Source: Sphaerochaeta pleomorpha str. Grapes (GTDB taxonomy: Bacteria > Spirochaetota > Spirochaetia > Sphaerochaetales > Sphaerochaetaceae). Taken from it: a stretch of 64,000 bases of DNA. The position numbers and the translations under genes were made by a program. The stretch lies in assembly GCF_000236685.1 (NCBI RefSeq), contig NC_016633.1, forward strand, positions 2,480,001 through 2,544,000, in the 5' to 3' direction. A model generated the notes under the pieces. That model worked only from the letters and a program-made list of their open reading frames with translations, was not told the DNA's origin and ran no database searches. This document shows, one piece after another, positions 17,507 through 25,889 of this stretch (its first letter is position 1; each line of letters starts with the position of its first letter).

Positions 17507-18793
17507 ATGAAAAAGTTTGTTGTCGTGTTGTCAATTTTGGCAATGGTGGTTTCTTCGGCCTTTGCAGCTGGTTCTTCAGAGAAAACAGTTGAGCAGGACG
17601 GAATGGTTTTTTCCAACTGGTCAGGTTCGGAAAAAGCATCTTCAGAGATTTTTACCTGGATGATAGATTCTTTCAATCAGAAAAGTGCACCAGAAAATAA
17701 AATCGAACAAATTAACTGGCCTTGGGGCGAGACAGAGTCTCAGCTTGCTATTCGTGCACAGGGAAATGAACCCTATGATGTTGCCCAGATAGATATCAGG
17801 ATGCTTCCCGCTTTGGCTGAAGCCGGCGTGCTTGCCGACCTTACCAAGGTGTTCGGATCTTCATATTTTACGGACAATTTCTCAGAAGGTTCGATTTCTG
17901 TCGGAAATTACAAAGGAACCCAGTACGGAGTACCTTGGACTGTTGCACCTATGGCGTTGATTTCCAATCCCAAGATTCTTTCAGATTCCGGGGTTGATTT
18001 CGAAATTGTTACGATTGCTGATTTCGAGAAAGCTTGTGCCATGGTAAAGGAAAACCATCCTGCAAACAAAGATGCCGATTTGTCGAATGATATTATTCCT
18101 TATGCCGCAATGACAAAGGATTCTGGAACTGCTGCCCCTGATTTGATGGTCTGGCTTTGGACCTTTGGTGCCAATGTTTATGACAGTGATGGAAATTGTA
18201 CCCTAAATAGTGAAAAAGCAGTTTCTGCACTCACTTGGTTCGAGAATCTGATGGAAAAAGGGTATATTCAGAAAGCCGTTTCCCGCGGCGATGCCAGGAC
18301 TCTTTTTAAGGAAGGCCGTGTAGCGTTCTATGATGATGCCTTGATGAGCAAAGGTGCCATTACCAATGATGCTTTTGGTGATATCTCAACCTATGCCTTT
18401 CCAAAGGTCCATCCGGTCCTGAACAAAGGGGACAAGCCACAGGCCAGTGGGTGGGGCCATTTGCTGGTCATTATCGACCGCAGTCCAAAAAAGGCTGAGG
18501 CCAAGGCTTTCATTGAACACCTGATAAGCGAAGAAGTTGCACTCAAGTATTTTAAGGAGAATGGGATGCTTCCTTCCAGAAAAGCAGTCCTTTCCAATAC
18601 TGCGGTTACTTCAGACTACTGGTCAAATGCCTGGACACCTGTCCTTGCAGGTGGAAGACTGGCAGAGACTGCAGGTCCCCAGTATGCAGCGGCTAATGGA
18701 GTAATATTGGAGGAACTGCAATCAATGCTTTCCGGGACAAAGACTCCGAAACAGGCTGCCGATGCTATGTGTTCCAGAATTACCAGTCTATAA
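17507..18793 (+). CDS. Extracellular solute-binding protein of ABC transporter
   Basis: A 428-residue sugar-binding protein with a clear signal peptide (KKFVVVLSILAMVVSSAFA, then AGSSEKT as mature start). The body has family 1 features: INWPWGETESQLAIRAQGNEPYD in the first lobe, GVPWTVAPMALISNPKIL at the hinge, and a C-terminal helix GVILEELQSMLSGTKTPKQAADAM. GGAG lies before the ATG, 14 bases after the oxidoreductase stop. It should bind the substrate of the flanking oxidoreductases outside the inner membrane. Confidence 0.92.
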   Translation: MKKFVVVLSILAMVVSSAFAAGSSEKTVEQDGMVFSNWSGSEKASSEIFTWMIDSFNQKSAPENKIEQINWPWGETESQLAIRAQGNEPYDVAQIDIRMLPALAEAGVLADLTKVFGSSYFTDNFSEGSISVGNYKGTQYGVPWTVAPMALISNPKILSDSGVDFEIVTIADFEKACAMVKENHPANKDADLSNDIIPYAAMTKDSGTAAPDLMVWLWTFGANVYDSDGNCTLNSEKAVSALTWFENLMEKGYIQKAVSRGDARTLFKEGRVAFYDDALMSKGAITNDAFGDISTYAFPKVHPVLNKGDKPQASGWGHLLVIIDRSPKKAEAKAFIEHLISEEVALKYFKENGMLPSRKAVLSNTAVTSDYWSNAWTPVLAGGRLAETAGPQYAAANGVILEELQSMLSGTKTPKQAADAMCSRITSL

Positions 18794-18805
18794 TATGTAG
18801 GAAGT

Positions 18806-18828
18806 CCTGCCTTCTACGAGAAGGCAGG
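18806..18828 (+). promoter_or_regulatory. Intercistronic hairpin after the binding-protein gene
   Basis: A perfect 10-bp stem CCTGCCTTCT / AGAAGGCAGG with a 3-nt loop and no following T-run. Probably an mRNA 3'-end stabiliser that keeps binding-protein mRNA above permease mRNA, as in the other ABC operon of the window. Confidence 0.7.
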
Positions 18829-18854
18829 GCCCCTTTCAGAATAAAGGAAATACC

Positions 18855-19730
18855 ATGAACCGATCGTCAAGAGACCAAGCATTAATGGGATGGGTGTTAA
18901 TTCTCCCTGCTTTGGCTATCTTTCTGCTTATGATTTTCTATCCCTTCGTAAATTCGATCCTCATTAGTTTTACCAATAGGAACCTCATCTACCCGAACTA
19001 TAAGTTCATTGGACTTGAAAATTATCGGAAACTATTTTCCGATCCAAATACCCTGCAGTTGATTCTGACTACTGTCACGTTTGTCTTCTTCTCGACCCTT
19101 GCTCCTTTTTGCATTGGTCTGGTCTGGGCTTTGCTGATGAACCAGAAATTCAAAGGCTCTGAGTTTCTTCGCGGTTTTGCATTAGTCAACTGGATTATCC
19201 CCGGAATTGCCATCGGTTTCTTATGGAGCTGGATATTCAATGGGGATTATGGAATATTGAATGCCTTGTTGGCAAAGCTTGGCATAATTGAAAAAAATGT
19301 AATCTGGCTAGGGGGGAAGCAAACCTCCATGCTTGCCGTTGTGCTGGCTAGGACCTGGCAGATGTTTCCCTGGTACATGGCCTTTATTATGGGAGGCTTG
19401 CAGGGGGTTTCAAAAGAACAATGTGAAGCTTCCCGGATAGATGGTGCCAATAATCTCCAGATGTTCGTACACGTAATCATCCCTGCGATTAAACCGGTAC
19501 TGACCCTCATTCTTATTTTGGGAACTATCGGCAATCTGCAGCACTTTGATTTGATCAATGTCATGACAGGTGGCGGCCCGGAACGGGCAACCTCAACGTT
19601 TGCAACCGAGGTGTACAAGAAAGCGTTCAAGGAGTACAGCCTAGGGCGTGCGGCATCTCTCGGGGTTGTCTGGGCTGTGGCTTTGAGTATATTCAGCGGT
19701 TTTTATCTTAAACGCATCAAGGAGGACTAG
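18855..19730 (+). CDS. Sugar ABC transporter permease (MalF/UgpA type)
   Basis: A 291-residue membrane protein with six helices. The first is GWVLILPALAIFLLMIFYPFVNSILISF. The EAA loop is CEASRIDGANNLQMFVHVIIP and the motif NVMTGGGPERATSTFATEVYKKAF follows, as in this family. AAAGGAAA precedes the ATG. It pairs with the next permease, which begins 1 base after its stop. No ATPase gene is in the operon. Confidence 0.93.
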   Translation: MNRSSRDQALMGWVLILPALAIFLLMIFYPFVNSILISFTNRNLIYPNYKFIGLENYRKLFSDPNTLQLILTTVTFVFFSTLAPFCIGLVWALLMNQKFKGSEFLRGFALVNWIIPGIAIGFLWSWIFNGDYGILNALLAKLGIIEKNVIWLGGKQTSMLAVVLARTWQMFPWYMAFIMGGLQGVSKEQCEASRIDGANNLQMFVHVIIPAIKPVLTLILILGTIGNLQHFDLINVMTGGGPERATSTFATEVYKKAFKEYSLGRAASLGVVWAVALSIFSGFYLKRIKED

Positions 19731-19731
19731 G

Positions 19732-20559
19732 ATGTTTCAGAAAACAGTTGGTTTTAAAATATTTTTCTGGGTCTTTCTTGTGATGATTGGATTTTTTGCC
19801 TTTTTCCCTCAATTGTGGATGATATCGACATCACTTAAACCAGAGAGCGAAATGTTTACCTTTTCTTTTTTCAGATACTTTGATACTGGCAATATCCTCA
19901 GGGTTTTATCTGATACTACTTTTCTGCGGTATCTGAGAAACGGCATCGTGGTTGCCGTAGCTTCCTCGTTCTGTTCTACCGTAGTGTCTGTTTTTGCAGG
20001 GTATAGCTTCTCCAAGTTTAGGTACAAGGGGCGAAAATCAGTCATGGCCTTGATTATGATAAGCCAGGCTTTTCCCCAGGGATTGTTATTGCTCAGCCTA
20101 TATCCAATGATGCAGAAAATCGGAATGTTGGATAAACTCCCTGCGATCATCTTAGCCTATGTAGCATTGACTCTCCCTGTTGGAACCTGGACGCTGAAAG
20201 CCTATTTCGACCAAGTGCCTGCCTCGCTTTTGGAGGCTGCCCGGGTAGATGGGTCCTCAGAGTGGAGGACAATGTTTCAGATAATCATTCCATTAGCAAT
20301 CCCAGGTATGATGACTATTGCCATTTATAGTTTTGTCTGGGCTTGGAATGACTTGCTCTATGCGCTCACCCTAATTTCCTCCACCGCAAACCGTACATTG
20401 GCCAGTGGAATGATTTTTACCTTCACAGGTGAAGGAGGGAACGATTGGATAGGTATGATGGCAGCTTCGGTTGTAGCCTCGATTCCCGTTGCGGTTATGT
20501 TCGTGTTTCTTCAGCGATATTTTATCGCCGGTCTGACAGCAGGGGCTGTAAAAGGTTGA
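19732..20559 (+). CDS. Sugar ABC transporter permease (MalG/UgpE type)
   Basis: A 275-residue membrane protein with six helices and the EAA loop LEAARVDGSSEWRTMFQIIIP. GGAGG lies before the ATG, inside the end of the preceding gene. Its stop is separated by 1 base from the start of the second oxidoreductase, so permease and enzyme are translated from one tight message. Confidence 0.93.
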   Translation: MFQKTVGFKIFFWVFLVMIGFFAFFPQLWMISTSLKPESEMFTFSFFRYFDTGNILRVLSDTTFLRYLRNGIVVAVASSFCSTVVSVFAGYSFSKFRYKGRKSVMALIMISQAFPQGLLLLSLYPMMQKIGMLDKLPAIILAYVALTLPVGTWTLKAYFDQVPASLLEAARVDGSSEWRTMFQIIIPLAIPGMMTIAIYSFVWAWNDLLYALTLISSTANRTLASGMIFTFTGEGGNDWIGMMAASVVASIPVAVMFVFLQRYFIAGLTAGAVKG

Positions 20560-20560
20560 T

Positions 20561-22348
20561 ATGAAAAACAATTCTGTGCTTGTTCCCGTTGGAAGTTTTG
20601 AAGAATATGGGGGCTGGGTTCTCGATACACAGTTTGTTCAGATCATGGGGTGTCCCTATCTGTTGGCACATGGTCTGGGAAAACCTGTTGAGGATGCCCG
20701 TACAATTGTGCATTTTCCCCAAAACGGGACATTCTACTTGAAGGTCTATACATCGAATTGGGTATCCCCTTGGAAAAAGGAACATCATCCCGGAACTTTT
20801 TGTGTCGGGATTGGCAATAGGGTAGTCCCAAGGGAATTCGGGACACATGAGGGGCTTTGGGACTGGGAAGACGGGGGAAGCATCGCGATTAACCATAATA
20901 CTGTCGAGATATCCCTGCATGACCTTACAGGATTTGAAGGTCGGTGTGGCTTCCTGTTCTTCTCAACTGATTCTGAATTCGTTCCTCCTAGGGAACCAAA
21001 GGAATTGTTTGCATTCTATCAAGATATGATGGGACTCAAACAGGAATCTGTCATTGCGAACTATGATATGGTTGTTGTCGGTGGCGGTATCGCGGGTATG
21101 TGTGCCGCACTTTCCTCTGCCCGCCAAGGCTTGAAGACTGCCCTTGTACAGGACCGGAAGGTGTATGGGGGGAACAATAGCTCCGAGGTTAGGGTCTGGC
21201 TCGGAGGTCTGACCAATCTGGAACCATTTTTCGGGGTGGGTAATATAGTTGGTGAGTTCGAACAGGAACGAATTGGCCATTATGGGGATGAAAACCAACC
21301 GGAGCTATATGAAGATGAAAAAAAACGGGCAATTTTGGAACGGGAGGAAAACCTTTCCCTCTTCTCCGCTACGATTCTGATGGACAGCCTGGTCAAAGAA
21401 CATTGTATCAAGTCGATTGTCCTTTGGGATTATACAATAGATAGTGTATTTGTCTTGGAATCTAAGCTTTTCTGCGATTGTACAGGCGACGGAAATCTTG
21501 GGGCTGGGAGCGGAGCCGACTTTGAGGTGAGCACCAACGGCCATATGGGCATGACCAATATCTGGTATGTTGAGAAAACACAGAGCGAAGAAGCCTTTCC
21601 TCCCTGTCCCTGGGCAGTCGACCTTTCCAAGGTGGATTTCCCTGGTCGATCTGATGTCAAAGATGTCTATGACAATACTCGGGAAATGTCTCTCGGCTGT
21701 TGGTTCTGGGAGAGCGGATGCGAACATGACCCTATAGCATATGCAGAATATGCCAGGGACATGAATTTTAGGGCGATGTATGGGGCTTGGGATTGTTTGA
21801 GAAACCATGACCGGGATTATGGTGGTTACAGGTTGGGTTTTTCTGCCTATATCGGGGGCAAACGGGAATCGAGGCGATTGCTCGGCGATGTTATCCTTAC
21901 GAAAGCAGAAGTCATTGCCCAGAGGGGCTATGATGATGGCTGTGTTCCGTCTACCTGGAATTTTGATGTCCATTATCCAGATCGTAGGTTTTATGCAGCA
22001 TTCCATGAAGGCGATGGGTTCCTGACAAAAGATTATCGGGATCGGTATAAAATCCCCTTTTTCATTCCCTACCGATGCCTGTATTCCAGGAATATTGAGA
22101 ACCTTTTCATGGCAGGGCGAAATATTTCGGTTACCCACGATGCCTTGGGTGCTGCAAGGGTGATGAGAACCTGCGGTATGATGGGCGAAGTAGTTGGGTT
22201 TGCTGCCAAAATCTGTAAAGAACAGGAAACTGTACCGCGTGGTGTCTATGAAAGGTATCTTAACATATTGCTTTCCCGTTTACAGTCATTGGAAAATCAT
22301 GAGACACCCAAACCTAGCCTTGAGAAGCAAATGCATAACGACCAGTGA
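20561..22348 (+). CDS. FAD-dependent oxidoreductase (FAD_oxidored family) with N-terminal extra domain
   Basis: A 595-residue relative of the first enzyme of this operon with a different build. Residues 1-160 are a beta-rich domain (GSFEEYGGWVLDTQFVQ ... NGTFYLKVYTSNW) reminiscent of the golvesin/Xly-type carbohydrate-binding modules fused to such enzymes; that match is by eye. The FAD fold starts at 169 (MVVVGGGIAGMCAALSSA), then YGGNNSSEVRVWLGG, LFCDCTGDGNLGAGSGAD, GGKRESRRLLGDVILTKAE and LFMAGRNISVTHDALGAARVM. Shared motifs GGNxSSExRVW and GKRESRR show homology to the first enzyme. It is the last gene of the operon. Its role is likely a redox step on the imported sugar, perhaps reciprocal or sequential to the first enzyme. 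The substrate is not known. Confidence 0.85.
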   Translation: MKNNSVLVPVGSFEEYGGWVLDTQFVQIMGCPYLLAHGLGKPVEDARTIVHFPQNGTFYLKVYTSNWVSPWKKEHHPGTFCVGIGNRVVPREFGTHEGLWDWEDGGSIAINHNTVEISLHDLTGFEGRCGFLFFSTDSEFVPPREPKELFAFYQDMMGLKQESVIANYDMVVVGGGIAGMCAALSSARQGLKTALVQDRKVYGGNNSSEVRVWLGGLTNLEPFFGVGNIVGEFEQERIGHYGDENQPELYEDEKKRAILEREENLSLFSATILMDSLVKEHCIKSIVLWDYTIDSVFVLESKLFCDCTGDGNLGAGSGADFEVSTNGHMGMTNIWYVEKTQSEEAFPPCPWAVDLSKVDFPGRSDVKDVYDNTREMSLGCWFWESGCEHDPIAYAEYARDMNFRAMYGAWDCLRNHDRDYGGYRLGFSAYIGGKRESRRLLGDVILTKAEVIAQRGYDDGCVPSTWNFDVHYPDRRFYAAFHEGDGFLTKDYRDRYKIPFFIPYRCLYSRNIENLFMAGRNISVTHDALGAARVMRTCGMMGEVVGFAAKICKEQETVPRGVYERYLNILLSRLQSLENHETPKPSLEKQMHNDQ

Positions 22349-22484
22349 AAGTTGGTGTTGAAACAGAATCAATTTTTTCCCGGGTACATGAAATTACCTT
22401 ACCTATAGTATAGGATACTATCGTTTAGGGAATTTCTAGATGTATGCAATCGATAGGGGGCTAATCTGGTAATTTGTTGCTAAA

Positions 22485-22511
22485 GAAGAAGTCTTAACGC
22501 AATACTTCTTC
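22485..22511. terminator. Hairpin in the convergent gap after the oxidoreductase operon
   Basis: GAAGAAGT (22485-22492) pairs with ACTTCTTC (22504-22511). There is no strong T-run on either side, so it is a weak terminator candidate. A 13-bp palindrome CCTATA-G-TATAGG lies upstream at 22402-22414. Otherwise the 250-base gap holds nothing I recognise. Confidence 0.4.
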
Positions 22512-22596
22512 GGGAAGCGGACAAAAAGAACTTTCTTATGAATAATTATCTTCGCCGCAGATTCTTGTTTCTCCCTGTATTCATTCGCTTTTTCTG

Positions 22597-23325
22597 CTAT
22601 TTAATAAATACGGCCTCATTCCCAAAAGAAAAGTTTCCTTCTGCTGCCAGCGCAAAGTGCAATTTGGCAATCCCCAGATCGATAGGATCAGTAGTCCTAG
22701 TTCCTGGAACCGAGGCTGTTACCCCGGTCTCGGAGTAATGGAAACGGACACGCTGGCTATTTATTGCCGAGGGGGCTTTCTGTACAGCCTTCATCCCTGA
22801 AATGAACCATTGAGGCACCTCACTCTCGGCTGTATATAGCTTTTCCAGGGGAATGGATTTTCTTCTTATGGTACGGTACACGAATTTTTCCTTCAGGGTC
22901 TGTTCTGGCGGAACATTGCCTATGGAAAGTATAGAAACTAGCTCTTCATCGTTTTCAAGGGGGAAAAGGTCGCTTTTCTTATCGTAGGTTCCTGCAATCC
23001 AGCAGGACCCCAATTCCAAGGCAGTTGCTTCCAGTACCAAAAGCTCCCCATAATACCCGATACGCTCGAACAAATCAGAAGTTGAGCGTGAGCCTTTCAA
23101 TATAATTATCGATTCGACATTTTTAAACATACCGTAGCTTTTCAAAGCAGTAAAGGCCTTGCCTCCATTCTCGAGCCAGGCCAACGACAAACCACCTTCC
23201 ATGTTGAATTTCTGGATTTTTTTCTGAAGATATGCAATTTTTGCGGGAGCGATCGGTTCTGTCGTGTAGGAGCGTCTCGATTTACGGGTTTCGATTGCAG
23301 AAAGAAAGTCTGTTTGGTTGTTCAT
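22597..23325 (-). CDS. Nitroreductase-family protein (TM1586 type)
   Basis: A 242-residue FMN-dependent nitroreductase-fold protein of the TM1586-like subgroup, which carries two half-domains. The N-terminal ETRKSRRSYTTEPI supplies the FMN-phosphate contacts. ELGSCWIAGTYDKK and the C-terminal TTDPIDLGIAKLHFALAAE resemble the repeated nitroreductase core. Such proteins reduce nitro compounds or quinones with NAD(P)H, but members of this subgroup are mostly uncharacterised. It stands alone, between a convergent operon and the antiporter gene. Confidence 0.82.
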   Translation of the reverse strand: MNNQTDFLSAIETRKSRRSYTTEPIAPAKIAYLQKKIQKFNMEGGLSLAWLENGGKAFTALKSYGMFKNVESIIILKGSRSTSDLFERIGYYGELLVLEATALELGSCWIAGTYDKKSDLFPLENDEELVSILSIGNVPPEQTLKEKFVYRTIRRKSIPLEKLYTAESEVPQWFISGMKAVQKAPSAINSQRVRFHYSETGVTASVPGTRTTDPIDLGIAKLHFALAAEGNFSFGNEAVFIK

Positions 23326-23438
23326 GAAATTCCTTTGTGCCCGGTGTTCGAAAAAAACCGGAATATCACTTTGTTACACTTGCTTATTCTTTGCTGTCTA
23401 AAGCAATAGAATGTATATTTTCTTCTGGACCCTTACAG

Positions 23439-24689
23439 TTATTGTACGGTAGTTCCAGATTCTGTCAATCTAGAGACCGGTAGTTTCTCTTCCTTGGCTC
23501 TGGGACTTCCTTCCTTGAGCAATCTAGGTCCGAAAAAACGTATGCCAAAAAGACCCAAAGGGGCTGTCATTAGGATGGAGACCACTGCAATTGCCAGAAT
23601 TTGTTGTCCCTCTGCTAGACCATAGCTGAGGGCAACCCCTCCAAGGGCTGCCTGTACCGTTGCTTTGGGGATATAGGCTATCATGCAGAAGAGCCGTTGT
23701 TTCCAATTCAAGGTGGAAAAGCTTGTAGCGAGCAGTACCCCAAGGGACCTGAAAACCAATCCCAATAAAATGACAGCGGCACTTTTCAACCCCGCCTGAG
23801 ACACCGTGGTGATATCAACAGAATATCCGATAATGACAAAGAGCGTGATTTCTGCAAAGATCCATATCTTTGAAAGCTTTGCTGACAATTCATGGGCAGC
23901 CGGCTCAAATTTCTCAAGCAAGATAAAACCTATGGTCATCAAACCCACTAAGGCTGCAAAGTGGAAGGTGTCGCCAACCTGTACGAGAAAAGATCCGCAA
24001 ACCAACAAGATAAGGGTTTTTTCAGTTGCCCTGATATCCGTATAGTGTTTTTTGAACAACAGTGTCAAAAGCAAACCAATGGCTATCCCGGCAGTAATCC
24101 CTATGGCTATGGAAATGGGTATGGAGAGAATCGATTTGATAATATGTACACTGCCACTACGTGCAAGTCCGAGAAACACCGAAAACAGCGTAATGGCGAA
24201 AACATCATCAACCGAAGCTCCTGCGAGGATAATGGTTGGGACTATCTGTTGCTCTTCCGATATTTTGCTTTGTATATCAAGCATGGAGGGAACCACCACT
24301 GCAGGGGAAACCGCGGCAAGCATAAAACCTGTCAGGCCAGAGACTTGCCAGGAAAAACCAAAAAAGAAATGGAATAGGAAAAGCAAGGATGCCCCTTCGG
24401 TAAGGCAGGGGATGAAAGACATGGCGATCGCGGTCTTTCCCACCTTTTTAAGCGTGCTTTTTTTTAGACCGAGACCTGCACGGAGCAGTATGACAATGAG
24501 GGCAAAGGATTTTAGGAAAGGGGTAATGTCCCAGAGGACAGACGGAGTATAGGGGGTAAGGAAGAAAGAACAGGCAATCCCGAAAAGGACCATGCCCAGG
24601 ATGGAAGGGAATTTCATTTTGGAAAACAATTTTCCCGATAGATACCCACCGGCGATAATGATGATAAATAGCTGGGAAAGTTGCAACAT
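23439..24689 (-). CDS. Cation/proton antiporter (NhaP/CPA-type Na+/H+ exchanger family)
   Basis: An integral membrane protein of about 416 residues with 11-13 helices. Motifs typical of the Na+/H+ exchanger fold are seen: GMVLFGIACSF, AAVSPAVVVPSMLDIQ, ILAGASVDDVFAITLFSVFLGLA with the paired acidic residues of the ion site, and IPKATVQAALGGVALSYG. I start it at the ATG preceded by AAGGAG seven bases away; an in-frame GTG 10 codons upstream is the alternative. It probably trades protons for Na+ or K+. It is monocistronic and preceded by a hairpin in its leader. Confidence 0.87.
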   Translation of the reverse strand: MLQLSQLFIIIIAGGYLSGKLFSKMKFPSILGMVLFGIACSFFLTPYTPSVLWDITPFLKSFALIVILLRAGLGLKKSTLKKVGKTAIAMSFIPCLTEGASLLFLFHFFFGFSWQVSGLTGFMLAAVSPAVVVPSMLDIQSKISEEQQIVPTIILAGASVDDVFAITLFSVFLGLARSGSVHIIKSILSIPISIAIGITAGIAIGLLLTLLFKKHYTDIRATEKTLILLVCGSFLVQVGDTFHFAALVGLMTIGFILLEKFEPAAHELSAKLSKIWIFAEITLFVIIGYSVDITTVSQAGLKSAAVILLGLVFRSLGVLLATSFSTLNWKQRLFCMIAYIPKATVQAALGGVALSYGLAEGQQILAIAVVSILMTAPLGLFGIRFFGPRLLKEGSPRAKEEKLPVSRLTESGTTVQ

Positions 24690-24724
24690 GCTATGGCTCC
24701 TTGCTTCAAACAGGGACACCTCGC

Positions 24725-24752
24725 CTGTATGAAGATTAGCAATCTTATACAG
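24725..24752 (-). promoter_or_regulatory. Hairpin in the leader of the antiporter gene
   Basis: CTGTAT(G)AAGATT pairs with AATCTTATACAG around a 3-nt loop, with one bulged base. It lies about 36 bases upstream of the preferred start codon. It could terminate the upstream unit or shape the antiporter mRNA leader. Confidence 0.45.
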
Positions 24753-24859
24753 GAGTCATTGGCTGTGACAACAGCGGTTAACGGCGAACTCCACCACCAG
24801 TGACTATGATGTACTTGAAATTGCAATATTAGTCAATTCACAGCGCTGCTTGTTTTCTT

Positions 24860-24994
24860 TTAACTGCTTTGGTAAAAAGAATACAAAGATTCCACTTCCC
24901 TGGCTTTTTCTTCATCAACAAAGGTTCCAGGGTATTGTACCAGAATGTTCCGATAGGATGCTTTATTGGGATTTCCTGCGAGGTAATAGAGCAT
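24860..24994 (-). other. Protein-like 44-codon ORF after the esterase, unidentified
   Basis: Past the esterase stop, in the same frame, 44 codons from an ATG read like protein (MLYYLAGNPNKASY ... YPGTFVDEEKAREVESLYSF, then a stop). No ribosome-binding site precedes the ATG. It may be the 3' remnant of a lost gene or a real small protein. I do not recognise the family. Confidence 0.3.
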
Positions 24995-25015
24995 CGGAAA
25001 ACAGGGGCTATTTTT

Positions 25016-25807
25016 CTAGGTCTCTTGTATGGGGAAGAAGAACTCCAGGGCTTTTTCCAAAGCTTGGTTGAAAAAGATCCAGTTATGTTCCCCTGTTCTT
25101 TCTTCGAAAGTACAGGGAGATCCCATTGTATGTAGAACATTGTTGAATCGTCTGTTTTCTTCCAGAAAAGAATCTTCAGTTCCACAAGATAGATAGAGGG
25201 AAGGGCTTTCCCCTTTTAGAAATGCCCTTTGTGCAAGCTCTGTGAGCTCGAATTCTGGTTTAGAGCAAAAATCCTGGCCAAAGATTGCCTGGAAATCTTG
25301 TACCAACTGTTTCCCGAACAATTGGTTGTTTTGTTCGGAAGTATTGTTTTCCATAATTCCAAGCCCTTCCTTGAGAAATAGGCATGCAGGGGAAAAAGCT
25401 GCACAGCCGCCATACTCGCCAGGATTCGAAAAGGCTAATTTCAAGGCTCCGTAACCTCCCATTGAGGCTCCAATTGCAAAAGTGTCTTCACGTTTTGCGC
25501 TTATATTGAAAACATTCTTTACTACTTGAGGGAGTTCCTTTGCATAATAGGAAAAATACTTTTGTCCATACTGCATATCAGTATAAAAACTTCTGCCTAC
25601 TTCGCCCATGATGAATATTGCATCATAGCGCTCAGCGAATACAGGAAGCATGGTATAGTTCAGCCAGTCTGCATTATTGCCACATAATCCATGCAGTAGA
25701 TATATTACTTTATGCGCCTGGGAACCAAGGGCTTTGTTGGGTAAATAGATTGAAAGCCCTGTTTCCATTTCAAGATAGGTTGAAAAAAAAGAACCCTGCA
25801 AAATCAT
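25016..25807 (-). CDS. Alpha/beta-hydrolase esterase (FrmB / esterase-D family)
   Basis: About 263 residues of the esterase-D/FrmB type. The nucleophile elbow is AIGASMGGYGALKLAFSNP with Ser in GASMGG. The acid lies near CGTEDSFLEENR and the base is the His of RTGEHNWIFF. The loop YLLHGLCGNNADWLN is the oxyanion region. I start at ATG giving MILQGSFFSTYLEME because the longer frame overlaps the metA terminator and coding region. No signal peptide, so cytoplasmic. Family members cleave S-formylglutathione, acetyl esters of sugars or feruloyl esters. It lies behind metA on the same strand beyond a strong hairpin and may be partly cotranscribed. Confidence 0.87.
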   Translation of the reverse strand: MILQGSFFSTYLEMETGLSIYLPNKALGSQAHKVIYLLHGLCGNNADWLNYTMLPVFAERYDAIFIMGEVGRSFYTDMQYGQKYFSYYAKELPQVVKNVFNISAKREDTFAIGASMGGYGALKLAFSNPGEYGGCAAFSPACLFLKEGLGIMENNTSEQNNQLFGKQLVQDFQAIFGQDFCSKPEFELTELAQRAFLKGESPSLYLSCGTEDSFLEENRRFNNVLHTMGSPCTFEERTGEHNWIFFNQALEKALEFFFPIQET

Positions 25808-25848
25808 TCTCAAGCACTCCTCGAAAAGTATTCTAGGATTTGAGAGAA

Positions 25849-25887
25849 TCCAAGTCAAGGCAGGAGAATTCCCTGCCTTGACTTGGA
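25849..25887 (-). terminator. Strong hairpin just behind metA
   Basis: A perfect 16-bp stem (TCCAAGTCAAGGCAGG with its complement) and a 7-nt loop starts 3 bases after the metA stop. The following tract TTCTCTC is only moderately T-rich. Likely terminator or attenuator ahead of the esterase gene. Confidence 0.75.
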
Positions 25888-25889
25888 TA

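Noticed and set aside
21305-22138. A 277-codon open frame antisense to the second FAD oxidoreductase
   Set aside because: It is a shadow of the real gene, with no start signal or recognisable domain.
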